The notes under the pieces are model-generated. The model had not been told where the DNA came from and made no database searches. It saw nothing but the letters and a program-made list of their open reading frames with translations. The translations under genes were made by a program, and so were the position numbers. DNA of 64,000 nt, from the NCBI GenBank assembly GCA_019358835.1, contig JAHHIH010000021.1, forward strand, positions 1-64,000, written 5' to 3'. The DNA is from Tildeniella torsiva UHER 1998/13D (GTDB lineage: Bacteria; Cyanobacteriota; Cyanobacteriia; Phormidesmidales; Phormidesmidaceae). This document shows positions 44,683-54,115 of this stretch, piece by piece (within the stretch, counting starts at the first letter, position 1; each line of letters starts with the position of its first letter).

Positions 44683-45396
44683 TTAGTTCTGCATTAATTC
44701 ATCCGGCAGAGTCGTCCTGGCTAGGTCGGCTTGGGTCAGGGCTGCCCCCGTTAGATCGGCTCCCTGTAGATTGGCCCCGCGCAGGATTGCGCCAGTTAGG
44801 TCGGCGTAGCTCAGATCGGCCCCCTGCAAGTTGGCCTCACTGAGGTCAGTTTTAGGGGCATCGGGGCGAAAGCTTTGCCATAGAGAGGCGCGGCAGAGCT
44901 TAGCCCCGCTCAAGTTGGCCTGGGCTAACTGAGCCCCACTGAGGTGGGCGTAGCTTAGATTAGCCCCCTGTAAGTTGGCTCCAATTAAATTCGTTTGCTG
45001 GTCAGAGGTGGGGCGCAGGTCGGCGTCAATGAGCAGCGCCTGGGATAGGTTGGCGCGCTGAAAATTGACGCCGCAGAGAATGGCTTTAATTAAGTTAGCG
45101 CCGCTCAGGTTGGCGTTCACAAACACGGCCCCGCTGAGGTCGGCATCGCGCAGCTGAGCCTGGGCACATTGGGCCTCGGTAAAGTCGGCCCCCCACAGCA
45201 GAGCTTCGCTGAGGTCGGCCTGAGTGAAGCTGCTGTGGGTAAAATGGGTGCGCCCCAGGCGAGCCTGGCGTAGGTCGCTGTGGCTAAAGTCGGTACCGCT
45301 GAGATTGGCTTGCAGTAGCTCAATGTCTACGAGCCTAAGGCCCGAGAAGGCGCGATCGCCCCTGCGATAGCGTTCTAAAAGTTCAACCGCATCCAT
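44683..45396 (-). CDS. Pentapeptide-repeat protein
   Basis: Right-handed quadrilateral beta-helix protein, 237 aa. From about residue 30 on it is nearly continuous A(D/N)LXX repeats (LQANLSGTDFSHSDLRQA, ADLSYADLTGAILRGANLQGA). I chose ATG at 45394-45396 because MDAVELLERYRRGDRAFSGL is the usual N-terminal cap and GGGAG lies just before it; a longer reading to 45588 adds non-conserved residues. No signal peptide. Function unknown, as for most of the many cyanobacterial members. Confidence 0.9.
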   Translation of the reverse strand: MDAVELLERYRRGDRAFSGLRLVDIELLQANLSGTDFSHSDLRQARLGRTHFTHSSFTQADLSEALLWGADFTEAQCAQAQLRDADLSGAVFVNANLSGANLIKAILCGVNFQRANLSQALLIDADLRPTSDQQTNLIGANLQGANLSYAHLSGAQLAQANLSGAKLCRASLWQSFRPDAPKTDLSEANLQGADLSYADLTGAILRGANLQGADLTGAALTQADLARTTLPDELMQN

Positions 45397-46004
45397 GGGT
45401 ACTCCCAGCACAAACACCCCAGCAGTGTACTGTACGCAGTCCCTCAAGGCCCTGTGCTTAAGGCTTTGTGAAGACTCCGAAGATATACCGAAAAAGCTAT
45501 GAACTTCACGGCCCAGCGCCAACGTTTTAAAGAGACCTATGCCACTATCAGAACTATCCCAGGGGAGAAAAAGCGTGACGGTCACCACTGCCGTCGCGCT
45601 GCGATCGAGACTACGTCTATCTAAAATTCCTAAAAGTCGTCACTAAAACTCTGTTATCTAGCCATTACCACCGTTACTCCGTGTTTTCTTCGACCCAGCT
45701 GCGGGAATTCTCGGAGTTCATCGGCATGGTAACGACGTGGCATTAGTCCACGGCAGCCCTAGCACTAACGCAAACACTTGTACCATCCAGTTCCCCAGGC
45801 CGATACGACGGGGCAACGGAATGGCACAGATGTTTAGCCGTCATGTTTGGGGCCAAAAGCGGCCCGCCCATTAGGCTAGCTCATTAGCCCCGATGGGTGG
45901 CCATTCATGCTTACCGGCCGATGCTGTTCGGGGAATTCTCCCAGCGGCAACTGTTTTTTGATGCCAAGACTACCGTAAACCACTACCGGAAACTGTAGGT
46001 TAAT
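45397..46004. other. Divergent intergenic region, no gene seen
   Basis: About 600 bases between the pentapeptide gene and the sugar phosphorylase gene. A 64-codon in-frame extension of the pentapeptide gene covers part of it but lacks family features. No operator or terminator recognised. Confidence 0.45.
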
Positions 46005-47888
46005 ATGACTGTCGCTAAAAATCGTGTTAAGCAATCTGCGCCCGCTCCCTACCCAAGCGTTGCAGCCCAGGCGGCCCCTGAAAATTACTCTATAAATAAG
46101 CTAGATATCCCTGTAGATAGCCCACCCTATTGTCGCGTGACCAATAACATTAAGCCCCTGCTAGAAAAGGTTTATCCCTCGGAAACAGCCGAGCGGTTGA
46201 CCACCGAAATCTATGCCCTGATTAAAGACACCCTGTGCCCCTCAGGCCGCGAAGATCTCAAAAAGTGGAACCATAACAATGTTCTGCTGATTACCTATGG
46301 CGATACCATCATCGATGGCAATCGCCCCCCCCTGTCGGTACTGGCTGAGTTTCTCGAAACCCACCTCTACGACACCATTACCGGCGTCCACATTCTGCCC
46401 TTTTTCCCCTACAGCTCCGACGATGGCTTTGCCATCATCGACTACCTCAAGGTCAACCCCGAACTGGGCAGCTGGGACGATATCAGGCGAATTGCCACCA
46501 ACTTCAACCTGATGGCCGACCTGGTGATCAACCATATCTCCAGTCAGCACGAGTGGTTTGAGCAGTTTAAGCAAAACGAGCTGCCCGGCCGCAACTATTT
46601 CATTACCGCCGATCCCAGCGAAGACCTTTCCCAAGTGGTGCGCCCCCGCAGTTCGCCGCTGCTGACCCCCGTAGAAACTACCGCAGGGGAAAAGCACGTC
46701 TGGACGACCTTTAGCGCTGACCAGGTCGATGTCAACTTTGAAAACCCCGATGTGCTGATTGAGTACGTCAAAATCATCCTGGCCTATGTTGAAGCCGGGG
46801 CGCGCTACATTCGCCTCGATGCGGTGGGCTTTTTGTGGAAAAAGCACAGCACCAACTGCATGCACCTGTCCGAAACCCACGCCATCGTGCGCCTGTTCCG
46901 CGAAATCTTGCAGCTGGTTGACCCCGGCATTTCGCTGATCACCGAGACCAATGTGCCCAACCGCGAAAACCTGAGCTACTTTGGCAACCGCAACGAAGCC
47001 CACATGATCTACAACTTCAGCCTGCCGCCGCTGCTGCTGAATGCGCTCATGCAGGGCCGCGCCGAGCACCTCAAAACCTGGATGATGAGCATGCCGCCCG
47101 CCCCCATTGGCTGCGCCTACTTCAACTTCACCGCCTCCCACGACGGTATTGGCATGCGCCCTGCCGAAGGGTTGCTGGCCGCTGATGAGTACGAGCAGCT
47201 GATCGCGGCCATGCGCGATTTTGGCGGCAAAATCAGCATGCGTAGCCGCCCCGACGGCACCGAGTCGCCCTACGAGATCAACATTTCGCTGTTCGATGCT
47301 CTTAAGGGCACCGTCAAGGGCGAAGACCAGTGGCAGGTCGAGCGGTTCCTCTGCTCCCAGACCATCATGATGGCGCTGGAGGGCATTCCCGCCTTCTATA
47401 TTCACAGTCTGCTGGCCACCCACAACTACACCGAAGGCGTGGAAGAAACTGGCCACAACCGCACCATCAACCGCTACAAGTGGGATCTCAAGGAGCTAGA
47501 AACCGCCCTGGCCGACCCCACCACCGCCCACGCTAAGGTGCTGGCGGAACTCAAACGGCTGATCAAGATCCGTCGCCAGCAGACCTCCTTTCACCCCAAC
47601 GCCACCCAGTACACGCTGCACCCCATGAACCCGGCCCTGTTTGCCTTCTGGCGGCAGAGCCTGACCCGCGACCAGAGCATTTTCTCGGTGCACAACCTCA
47701 GCGACCAGCCTCAGGATCTACGGCTGAGCGATCTCAACCTGGTTAGCACCGACGACTGGTATGACCTGATCAGCGGCCACCGGTTTACCGACGATCGCGC
47801 CATCTACGAGCTGGCTCCCTACCAGTCGGTGTGGATCACCAACAAGCCCAACTCTGCCCACGACGACACCATGCCCACGCTGCTGTAG
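46005..47888 (+). CDS. GH13_18 sugar phosphorylase (sucrose-phosphorylase-like)
   Basis: Alpha-amylase-superfamily phosphorylase, 627 aa, that would cleave an alpha-glucoside with phosphate to release glucose 1-phosphate. Catalytic residues: nucleophile D272 in RYIRLDAVGFLWK, acid/base E314 in SLITETNVPNR, and the transition-state Asp in TASHDGIGMRP. VHILPFFPYSSDDGF is the subfamily signature. GH13_18 includes sucrose, glucosylglycerate and glucosylglycerol phosphorylases, and I cannot tell which is the substrate. In a cyanobacterium a role in compatible-solute turnover is plausible. The first 45 residues are low-complexity. A strong terminator follows. Confidence 0.88.
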   Translation: MTVAKNRVKQSAPAPYPSVAAQAAPENYSINKLDIPVDSPPYCRVTNNIKPLLEKVYPSETAERLTTEIYALIKDTLCPSGREDLKKWNHNNVLLITYGDTIIDGNRPPLSVLAEFLETHLYDTITGVHILPFFPYSSDDGFAIIDYLKVNPELGSWDDIRRIATNFNLMADLVINHISSQHEWFEQFKQNELPGRNYFITADPSEDLSQVVRPRSSPLLTPVETTAGEKHVWTTFSADQVDVNFENPDVLIEYVKIILAYVEAGARYIRLDAVGFLWKKHSTNCMHLSETHAIVRLFREILQLVDPGISLITETNVPNRENLSYFGNRNEAHMIYNFSLPPLLLNALMQGRAEHLKTWMMSMPPAPIGCAYFNFTASHDGIGMRPAEGLLAADEYEQLIAAMRDFGGKISMRSRPDGTESPYEINISLFDALKGTVKGEDQWQVERFLCSQTIMMALEGIPAFYIHSLLATHNYTEGVEETGHNRTINRYKWDLKELETALADPTTAHAKVLAELKRLIKIRRQQTSFHPNATQYTLHPMNPALFAFWRQSLTRDQSIFSVHNLSDQPQDLRLSDLNLVSTDDWYDLISGHRFTDDRAIYELAPYQSVWITNKPNSAHDDTMPTLL

Positions 47889-47896
47889 AAAATTTG

Positions 47897-47931
47897 TAGG
47901 GGCGCAGCATGCTGCGCCCCTACTTTTTTTA
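47897..47931 (+). terminator. Rho-independent terminator made from a perfect palindrome
   Basis: GTAGGGGCGCAGCA (47897-47910) is followed directly by its reverse complement (to 47924) and then seven T. It lies 8 bases after the phosphorylase stop. The arm ending CCCCTAC resembles a dispersed cyanobacterial repeat; compare 49503-49522. Confidence 0.85.
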
Positions 47932-47939
47932 AGGCCCCA

Positions 47940-48395
47940 TTAATCTAAAAAATTGCGATCATCGTCGAGGCAGGCATCCCAGCTGGCGGAGAGGGCGTCG
48001 GCGACCATGGCCTCAAAGGCGGCGGTGTTCACCGATCGTGTGATGTGCTCGTGCATGGGGTCTGACAGCGGAATCAGGCGCAGCCGTCGGTTATCTTGCA
48101 CCAGATCAAAGTGGCTGCCATCGGTGTCGGTTTTGCCAATCTCTAGGCAATCAAAACTGTAAACGTTGATATAGAGTGTATGATTAGCCACGAGCGTGGC
48201 CTGCTGACCATCGGCAAACACCTCCATGACCAAACCCTGGCCCTCTGAGAGAGTGATGCCGTCTTGAAAGTGGCAATACTGTACCTGCCCCAGGTCTTGC
48301 AGTAGCCTGAGCATGTCGTTTTTGTTGACAACGACCCCGCTATCGATTAAACAAGGAGCGGGGATGCTCAAATTGCTAGCACGCTCGTGATTCAT
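47940..48395 (-). CDS. Conserved hypothetical protein
   Basis: A 151-aa acidic, soluble protein with no TM or signal segment. Predicted mixed beta/alpha (TLVANHTLYINVYSFDCLEIG; MLRLLQDLGQVQYCHF). I do not recognise a family. It ends 9 bases from the terminator of the convergent phosphorylase gene, and codon use matches the neighbours. Confidence 0.6.
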   Translation of the reverse strand: MNHERASNLSIPAPCLIDSGVVVNKNDMLRLLQDLGQVQYCHFQDGITLSEGQGLVMEVFADGQQATLVANHTLYINVYSFDCLEIGKTDTDGSHFDLVQDNRRLRLIPLSDPMHEHITRSVNTAAFEAMVADALSASWDACLDDDRNFLD

Positions 48396-48627
48396 GGGTT
48401 TTTAACCACGCTACGTTGGCGGGTGGAGCAAGGCCTGTGGCGATCGCTCCCGTCGGTCTATATCCACGATACTCGATATCGCTGGGAATGATCTGCCCTG
48501 CGATCGCTCAGCTCTGTGGAAAACACCGAGTTAATTCTGCCAAAGGCCCAATGGCTAAGCATTCCGCCAGAATGCTGAAGTCTCCGTATTTTTGCCCAAC
48601 AAATCTCCACAGCACAGAGGTGGATCC

Positions 48628-49422
48628 GTGACTCCATTGCCTCCAGCGCGGCCCGGTGAGACTACCCCCCGCCCCAGCTGGTTTGCCCGGCTGGGCGGAT
48701 CGATTCTCTTCTACACAAAGCTGCCTTTGCCTCCGGGTTGGGAGCCGCGCTTTGAGGGTATCGCCCCGCTGGCTCCTGTGGTGGGGCTTGGCCTCGGCCT
48801 TGGGTTAGTCGGGGTCGATTTAGCCCTGACTGAGCTGGGTATGCCAACCCTAATCCGCAGCGCCCTGGTAGTCGGCCTCGGGGTGTGGCTGACCGGTGGC
48901 CTGCACCTGGATGGCGCGATGGATACCGCCGACGGTCTGGCAGTGATGGATCCCCAGCGGCGGCTGGCGGTGATGGGCGATAGCCACAGCGGGGCGTTTG
49001 GGGTGATGGCGGCGATCGCCATTCTTGGTCTCAAAACCCTGGCCCTGGCTGAGCTAGCTACCGGGCGCGGCTGGGTGCTGGTGGCGGCGATGGTGTGGGG
49101 CCGCTGGGGTCAGGTGGTGGCGATCGCTCGCTACCCCTACCTGCGGGCCGAGGGCAAGGGGGCGCTACATCGAGAGCATATGCGATCGCCCCAGGACTGG
49201 CTGCTAGGGCTAACGCTGGCTCTAGGGATACACGGTCTCTGGTTCTGGAGACAGCCCGATCAAATGTTGCCCATCGGTATCAGCCTAACGGGGGGACTGG
49301 TTTCCTCCCTTCTCATAGGAGCTTGGCTAAATCGTCGTCTGGGGGGCCACACTGGCGACACCTACGGAGCCACGGTGGAATGGACTGAAACTCTGCTGCT
49401 ATGCCTAGCCACCTTGGCATAG
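48628..49422 (+). CDS. cobS: Adenosylcobinamide-GDP ribazoletransferase (cobalamin synthase)
   Basis: Membrane enzyme that joins adenosylcobinamide-GDP and alpha-ribazole in the last stage of B12 synthesis, 264 aa. Seen: GGLHLDGAMDTADGL (metal-binding Asp cluster), DSHSGAFGVMAA and the C-terminal GGHTGDTYGA. Several TM segments. I chose GTG at 48628 because GAGGTGGAT precedes it; an upstream in-frame TTG at 48592 is possible. No cobalamin riboswitch was found upstream. Confidence 0.93.
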   Translation: MTPLPPARPGETTPRPSWFARLGGSILFYTKLPLPPGWEPRFEGIAPLAPVVGLGLGLGLVGVDLALTELGMPTLIRSALVVGLGVWLTGGLHLDGAMDTADGLAVMDPQRRLAVMGDSHSGAFGVMAAIAILGLKTLALAELATGRGWVLVAAMVWGRWGQVVAIARYPYLRAEGKGALHREHMRSPQDWLLGLTLALGIHGLWFWRQPDQMLPIGISLTGGLVSSLLIGAWLNRRLGGHTGDTYGATVEWTETLLLCLATLA

Positions 49423-49502
49423 AGTCTCCCGTGTCTGCTCAGGCGAATGTTGCAGCAACTGACTTTAGTCGCGTAATTATCGGAGTTTGCTGAATTTGAG
49501 CA

Positions 49503-49522
49503 GGGCAAACGACCGTTTGCCC
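49503..49522. repeat. Short perfect inverted repeat ending in CCCTAC-type arm
   Basis: GGGCAAACG-AC-CGTTTGCCC, followed by CCTAC. It lies between the convergent cobS and 49548 genes, in the same kind of position as 47897-47924, and may be a member of a dispersed repeat class. No T-run follows on the plus strand, so a terminator role is uncertain. Confidence 0.6.
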
Positions 49523-49547
49523 CTACAGGAAGCTCCGAATGCCCTGA

Positions 49548-50180
49548 TTATCGAATTGCCCCTAAGGTATTCTTCCAGCTCAGCTCTTTGCCCAGCACCA
49601 TTAGCGCCTTCTGGTCGGCCCCAGTGAACAGACCGCTCTCTACTAATTCGGCCAGCACCTGCTGGGCCAGCTGGGCCGCAAACATGCCCCCCGACCTGAG
49701 CAAATGGCTGTAGTAGCTAAACTGCGTCCGCCCATCCTCATTGCAGTGGAAGCAGTGCACCTGCTCTGGCGTCAGACCATACACGGGAGTATTGGCGGGT
49801 ACCACCACACGAGGAATGCCGTGTTTCCCGTGGCGCTGGTTACCCTCCCCTTCGAGGGTGCCCACCAGTACCACCCCCAGCAGGGTGCGGGTCTCCTGCA
49901 CCAGATCGGGGGTAAATAATGGATCAGGTTCACTAGAGAGCCGTGGCCCACTGTTAAAAAATAGCGGGTTGAATAGCTGCGAGTTGTACACCAGACCCAC
50001 CGCCCAGTGGCGGCTGTCATTGTCAAAACTGACAAACTGGCCAAAGCCACAGGCTTCGGGGGAGGGCGGCGAACAGACATCCTGGGCGTCGTCAACCTGC
50101 ACCACGTAGTCACAGTGGGAATTCGACTTCACCACTTTGCCGAGACGGCAGGGGGGTAGGGCCGTAGAGAACAGATCCAT
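49548..50180 (-). CDS. Conserved cyanobacterial protein, HAS-barrel-like N-terminus
   Basis: A 210-aa soluble protein. The N-terminal 100 residues look like a small beta-barrel resembling HAS-barrel proteins (GKVVKSNSHCDYVVQV, CGFGQFVSFDNDSRHWAVGLVYNSQL). The rest has ARTLLGVVLVG-like and FHCNEDGRTQFSYYSHLL segments. No ATPase domain. It is last in the minus-strand run proS, DUF2993, GerMN. Family placement is from memory of similar sequences and is tentative. Confidence 0.6.
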   Translation of the reverse strand: MDLFSTALPPCRLGKVVKSNSHCDYVVQVDDAQDVCSPPSPEACGFGQFVSFDNDSRHWAVGLVYNSQLFNPLFFNSGPRLSSEPDPLFTPDLVQETRTLLGVVLVGTLEGEGNQRHGKHGIPRVVVPANTPVYGLTPEQVHCFHCNEDGRTQFSYYSHLLRSGGMFAAQLAQQVLAELVESGLFTGADQKALMVLGKELSWKNTLGAIR

Positions 50181-50312
50181 AGAGCGCTCTAGGGTGGAAC
50201 ATGGGTACTTATTGTAGACCGTTCCATCCTATGTGAGCACTCTGGCTTCGACTTCGCTCAGCCATCGCCACGATTCTGGAGGTTGAGCAGAGTCGAAACC
50301 TTTGGAGCTGCT

Positions 50313-51005
50313 CTAGAGCCCAAACCCTTCGTCAAAATCGCTGCGGGTCATGGGCTGACTTACCTCTAAGCCCTCGCCTCCCAGGACCGTCAAGGGCTTG
50401 CCATCCACTGAAATCCAAACGGGAGCGGCGGGGTCAAAGGCGGTGGCGGTATAGATCACCTGGCCCAGGCGACCCGTCATTGCGGAGCTGCCGCCGCCGG
50501 TCTCAAAGTTACCTGACAAATCGACGTGAACCCCATCCGCCTCCACTGAGGCCGCAATCAGCTGGGTCTGTTCAGGAATGGTGGTGAATGCCTGCTGGCT
50601 GGGGTCGCCCGACTTAGAAAGTAGGTCATTAAATACGGCGGTGACCTTCTCTGAGGGGGAGGCATCGGCTGCGACGGTAATGGGCTGGGGCACCAGCGCC
50701 ATGCCTGTCCCCTCATCTTTTAGCCAGTAGACTTGGCCGGTAATTTCTGCCGGAGCGGGCTGGCTGACCGGATCTTTGGGGGCGGTGTCTTCGACCTTAG
50801 ATGGTTCGGCGGGGGTGGTGACCTCCGGCACGGTCATGATCGGGTCGGGGTCAATGTCGAGGTTAGGAAACTCTGCCACTGGAGGAGTGGGGTTGAGGGC
50901 ACGCCAGGTAAACCACGCCACAGATCCGCCTGAGGCCACTACCAGAGTGGTTAATCCGGCCAAAACGCCGAGGGGAATACGTCTTAGCTTGCTTTTGAGA
51001 TCCAT
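50313..51005 (-). CDS. GerMN domain lipoprotein-like membrane protein
   Basis: A 230-aa protein with one N-terminal TM anchor (about 10-35), a Pro/Glu-rich linker (about 40-90) and a C-terminal GerMN domain (about 95-225: SPSEKVTAVFNDLLS, GVHVDLSGNFETGGGSSAMTGRLGQVIYTATAF). GerMN domains are thought to bind envelope components; in cyanobacteria the role is unknown. I chose ATG at 51003-51005; the TTG at 51015-51017 gives four more residues. It is 51 bases after the DUF2993 gene, so probably cotranscribed. Confidence 0.82.
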   Translation of the reverse strand: MDLKSKLRRIPLGVLAGLTTLVVASGGSVAWFTWRALNPTPPVAEFPNLDIDPDPIMTVPEVTTPAEPSKVEDTAPKDPVSQPAPAEITGQVYWLKDEGTGMALVPQPITVAADASPSEKVTAVFNDLLSKSGDPSQQAFTTIPEQTQLIAASVEADGVHVDLSGNFETGGGSSAMTGRLGQVIYTATAFDPAAPVWISVDGKPLTVLGGEGLEVSQPMTRSDFDEGFGL

Positions 51006-51056
51006 GGTGGGGTCCAAATGGGGTCACAACCTTAGCCTAGGGTAGTTCAATCTGCC

Positions 51057-51893
51057 CTAGGGCGCGGGGGGGACAGCTTCTTGAGCTGGCTGCCGGGTCA
51101 AGAGAGGGGAAGATGGTTCTATTCTGGCAAAGATGGCAATATCCAGCTCATTGTCTCGGACTTTAAAGTTGATCACGCGGGCCACTACGCCCAAGGCCTC
51201 TAGCCGCCGCAGGGTGAGCCGCTCTTGGGCCCCCTGCACAAAGGATTCGAGCAGCTGGGGCGGAGTTTCTTCGCCATCGACGGTAATAGTGGGGTCAACC
51301 AGGGCAAAGCGATGGCCGTTGAGAATGGTCAACCCCAGCTCGACCACGATCGCAATATTCTCCTGGGTCACCCGGTCTTGCAGGTCAACCACAATGCGAA
51401 AGCGATCGCCCTCTAGAAACTCCAGCGATGGGTTGGCCAGACCGTAGCGATTTTGTTCGCGTTCGCCCGCCACCCCCGGCAGGCTAAATTGCAGGGTATC
51501 GAGCCAGCCTTGCACCAGGGGTGACTGAAAGAACGTATTTAAATCGTCATCGTTGAGGCGCAAGCGCAGGGCTGCCTGAGCGGGCTCATCGAGCACCAAA
51601 TTACCCTGCTGCAATCGACCGAGATCGACATCGACCGCGTCGGTCTCCAGATCGATAGAGTCGATGCGAAGGCCTGGCAGCTGCCGGGTTTCTACCCCCC
51701 GAGCGGCAATGCGAGTGTGCTCAATGCGGCCGCTGGCCAGCTGATAGTTGGGCACATTGTCGATGCGCACCTGCAACGTTTCGGCCCCGGCGAGCTGGTT
51801 GCGCAGAGCAGCCTCGGCCAGGGTATCGACCACCACACCCCCGCTACCCACCACGCCGAGCAGGGTTGAAAGAAGAATGGTGATCAGTTCCAT
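51057..51893 (-). CDS. DUF2993 (LmeA-like) protein
   Basis: A 278-aa protein with an N-terminal hydrophobic segment (ITILLSTLLGVVGSGGVVVDTL). The DUF2993/LmeA phospholipid-binding fold follows (LAGAETLQVRIDNVPNYQLASGRIEHTRIAARGV...IDSIDLETDAVDVDLGRL). A lipid-carrier or envelope role is suggested by the family. It lies 30 bases after proS and 51 bases before the GerMN gene. Confidence 0.85.
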   Translation of the reverse strand: MELITILLSTLLGVVGSGGVVVDTLAEAALRNQLAGAETLQVRIDNVPNYQLASGRIEHTRIAARGVETRQLPGLRIDSIDLETDAVDVDLGRLQQGNLVLDEPAQAALRLRLNDDDLNTFFQSPLVQGWLDTLQFSLPGVAGEREQNRYGLANPSLEFLEGDRFRIVVDLQDRVTQENIAIVVELGLTILNGHRFALVDPTITVDGEETPPQLLESFVQGAQERLTLRRLEALGVVARVINFKVRDNELDIAIFARIEPSSPLLTRQPAQEAVPPAP

Positions 51894-51923
51894 AGCCCGT
51901 CCTTGGGTGTGGGGTATTAGGTG

Positions 51924-53738
51924 CTAGCGGCTGGCCAGCAGTTCATCGACAATCCAGCCTTTGACCAGGGCGACGACCTCGGCCAGGGCCACTTCCTGCA
52001 CAATGCCCGTGGCCCGATCGACCACTTCAACTTTGCCATCCCTCAGGGCTCGCCCGGTGACAATGCGGTAGGGAATACCAATTAGATCGGCGTCTTTGAA
52101 CTTGACCCCGGCCCGTTCATCGCGATCGTCGAGCAGCGCTTCGACGCCTACCGCCAGCAGCTCTTTGTAAATGGTCTTGGCGGCTTCCACCTGCAAATCG
52201 TCGCCCATGTTGGGGATGACCACGATCGCCTGGTAGGGCGCGATCGCCACCGGCCAGACAATGCCGTTCTTATCATAGGACTGCTCCACCGCCGCCTGGG
52301 CCAGGCGCGAAACGCCGACCCCGTAGCAGCCCATCACCAGGGGCAGCTCCGCCCCATTTTCGTTGGTGAAGGTGGCCCCCAGCGCTTTGGAGTACTTAGT
52401 CCCAAGCTGAAAGATATGGCCAATTTCGATGCCCCGAGCAGTTTGCAGGGTTTGGCTGGGGTCGTGCAGGGCGCGATCGCCCGCCGCCGCCTTTCGCACA
52501 TCCACCACTTTCTCAGGCAAGATGAATTCTTTGCCCCAGTTGCCGCCTACGGTGTGGTAGCTCGCCTCGTTAGAGCCAGTGACAAAGTTCTTGAGGTCGG
52601 TGGCGGTGCGATCGACCAGACGCAGAAACTTAGCATCTATATCTTTGCCACCCTGGATGTAATCGTCGCCCAAGTCGGGGGCCATGTAGCCCAGGGGTAG
52701 GGGCTTGGCGGCCCACTTTTGCTGGGCGGCTTCGTCAGGAACCGTCAAGGAAATTACGGCAGTGCCCCCGTAATTCGCGGCTAGCTTGGTCAATTCGTTG
52801 GTGAGCTTCACGTCGTTGACATCCTGGTCGCCGCGAATACTGACCACCACCAGCACCGTTTTGCCGTTGTCGAACTCAGCCTGGTAAAGCACGTTCTTGA
52901 CGATCTGGGTGGGCGAACACTTGAAGAATTTGGCCAGCGAGTCAATCGTAGGCGTATTAGGAGTTTCCAACTTTTCAAATTTGGTGAAGGTAGACGGCAC
53001 CGCATCCACCGAGCGCGACACCGCCTTCTCCACGTTGGCGGCGTACTTGCCGTCTTCGGTGTAGAGCACCTCGTCTTCCCCCGCCTCAGCCAGCACCATA
53101 AACTCGGTCGAGCCCGACCCGCCGATCGCGCCCGAATCCGCATCCACCGCCCGAAACTCCAGCCCGCAGCGGCGCAGAATGTTGCTGTAGGCGGTGTACA
53201 TCTCCTGGTAGGTTTCCCTTAGACTGCTCTCGCTGGTGTGGAACGAGTAGCCGTCCTTCATAATGAATTCGCGCCCGCGCATGAGGCCAAAGCGGGGGCG
53301 AATCTCATCGCGAAATTTGGTTTGAATCTGGTACAGGTGCAGCGGTAGCTGCCGGTAAGAGCGAATCATGTCGCGGGCGACGGCGGTGATTACCTCCTCG
53401 TGGGTGGGGCCAAGGCCGACCTCCTGCTGGCGGCGATCGATCAGCGAAAACATAATGCCTTCAGCCTTGGTGTAGGTATCCCACCTGCCCGACTCGCGCC
53501 AGAGTTCAGCCGGTTGCAGCTGGGGCAGCAAACATTCCTGTGCCCCCGTGGCATTCATCTCGTCGCGCACAATATCTGAGATCTTGTTGAGTACCCGCCA
53601 CAGCAGGGGCAGGTAGGCGTAAACCCCGCTGGCAATGCGACGCATGTACCCCGCCCGCAGCAGCAGCTTGTGGCTCGGGATCTCGGCCTCAGCCGGCTCC
53701 TCCCGCAGGGTGACAAACAGCATTTGGGATAGACGCAT
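51924..53738 (-). CDS. proS: Prolyl-tRNA synthetase
   Basis: Class IIa synthetase of bacterial type, 604 aa. Motif 1 region is [24 protein letters not shown], motif 2 is [26 protein letters not shown], and motif 3 is [18 protein letters not shown]. An editing-type insertion lies between motifs 2 and 3 (about 225-400), and a C-terminal anticodon domain ends the protein. It begins a likely operon with DUF2993 and GerMN genes. The window also holds ybaK, which edits Cys-tRNA-Pro made by this enzyme. Confidence 0.97.
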   Translation of the reverse strand: MRLSQMLFVTLREEPAEAEIPSHKLLLRAGYMRRIASGVYAYLPLLWRVLNKISDIVRDEMNATGAQECLLPQLQPAELWRESGRWDTYTKAEGIMFSLIDRRQQEVGLGPTHEEVITAVARDMIRSYRQLPLHLYQIQTKFRDEIRPRFGLMRGREFIMKDGYSFHTSESSLRETYQEMYTAYSNILRRCGLEFRAVDADSGAIGGSGSTEFMVLAEAGEDEVLYTEDGKYAANVEKAVSRSVDAVPSTFTKFEKLETPNTPTIDSLAKFFKCSPTQIVKNVLYQAEFDNGKTVLVVVSIRGDQDVNDVKLTNELTKLAANYGGTAVISLTVPDEAAQQKWAAKPLPLGYMAPDLGDDYIQGGKDIDAKFLRLVDRTATDLKNFVTGSNEASYHTVGGNWGKEFILPEKVVDVRKAAAGDRALHDPSQTLQTARGIEIGHIFQLGTKYSKALGATFTNENGAELPLVMGCYGVGVSRLAQAAVEQSYDKNGIVWPVAIAPYQAIVVIPNMGDDLQVEAAKTIYKELLAVGVEALLDDRDERAGVKFKDADLIGIPYRIVTGRALRDGKVEVVDRATGIVQEVALAEVVALVKGWIVDELLASR

Positions 53739-54115
53739 TGGGGGTCTCCAGGGGTGACGGCGAGGCTCAAGCGGAAAGACTCATAGGTCATAGTAAACGA
53801 GGACGGGCAGCCCTGACCTAGACCCGTTAGCCGAGCCCTGGCGGTTGGCCTGCCGATTCCCCCCTAGCTACCATCGGGAATGGGAACGAATTCCGCTACA
53901 GTGTCTAAACAGCCCTTCTAGAATTGGCGCGAGGCGTTGGCTTTTGCCCGGTCTTTGACCATCGCCCCTGGCTCATCCAGAATTGTTGTACCGCAAGGGA
54001 AACGGCATCTGCCCACCGTTCCTGAAAATAGCCTTGCCGAGAGACTGACGCTGCACTATTCCAGCATCCTCAAAGGTTTCTGGGCTGGGCGTATCGTCTC
54101 AACTATTGCTCCTCT
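53739..54115. other. Divergent promoter region of proS and phoH2
   Basis: 377 bases without a supported gene. I see no known operator. A 60-codon frame at 53937 overlaps the phoH2 start and is not credible. Confidence 0.5.

Noticed and set aside
46242-47456. 404-codon open frame antisense to the sugar phosphorylase gene
   Set aside because: Mirror frame of a GC-rich gene; repetitive Val/Gly/His/Asp composition, no family features, and the sense gene is certain.
48396-48627. Cobalamin riboswitch before cobS
   Set aside because: Region lacks the B12 box and the conserved core; only generic GC-rich sequence seen.
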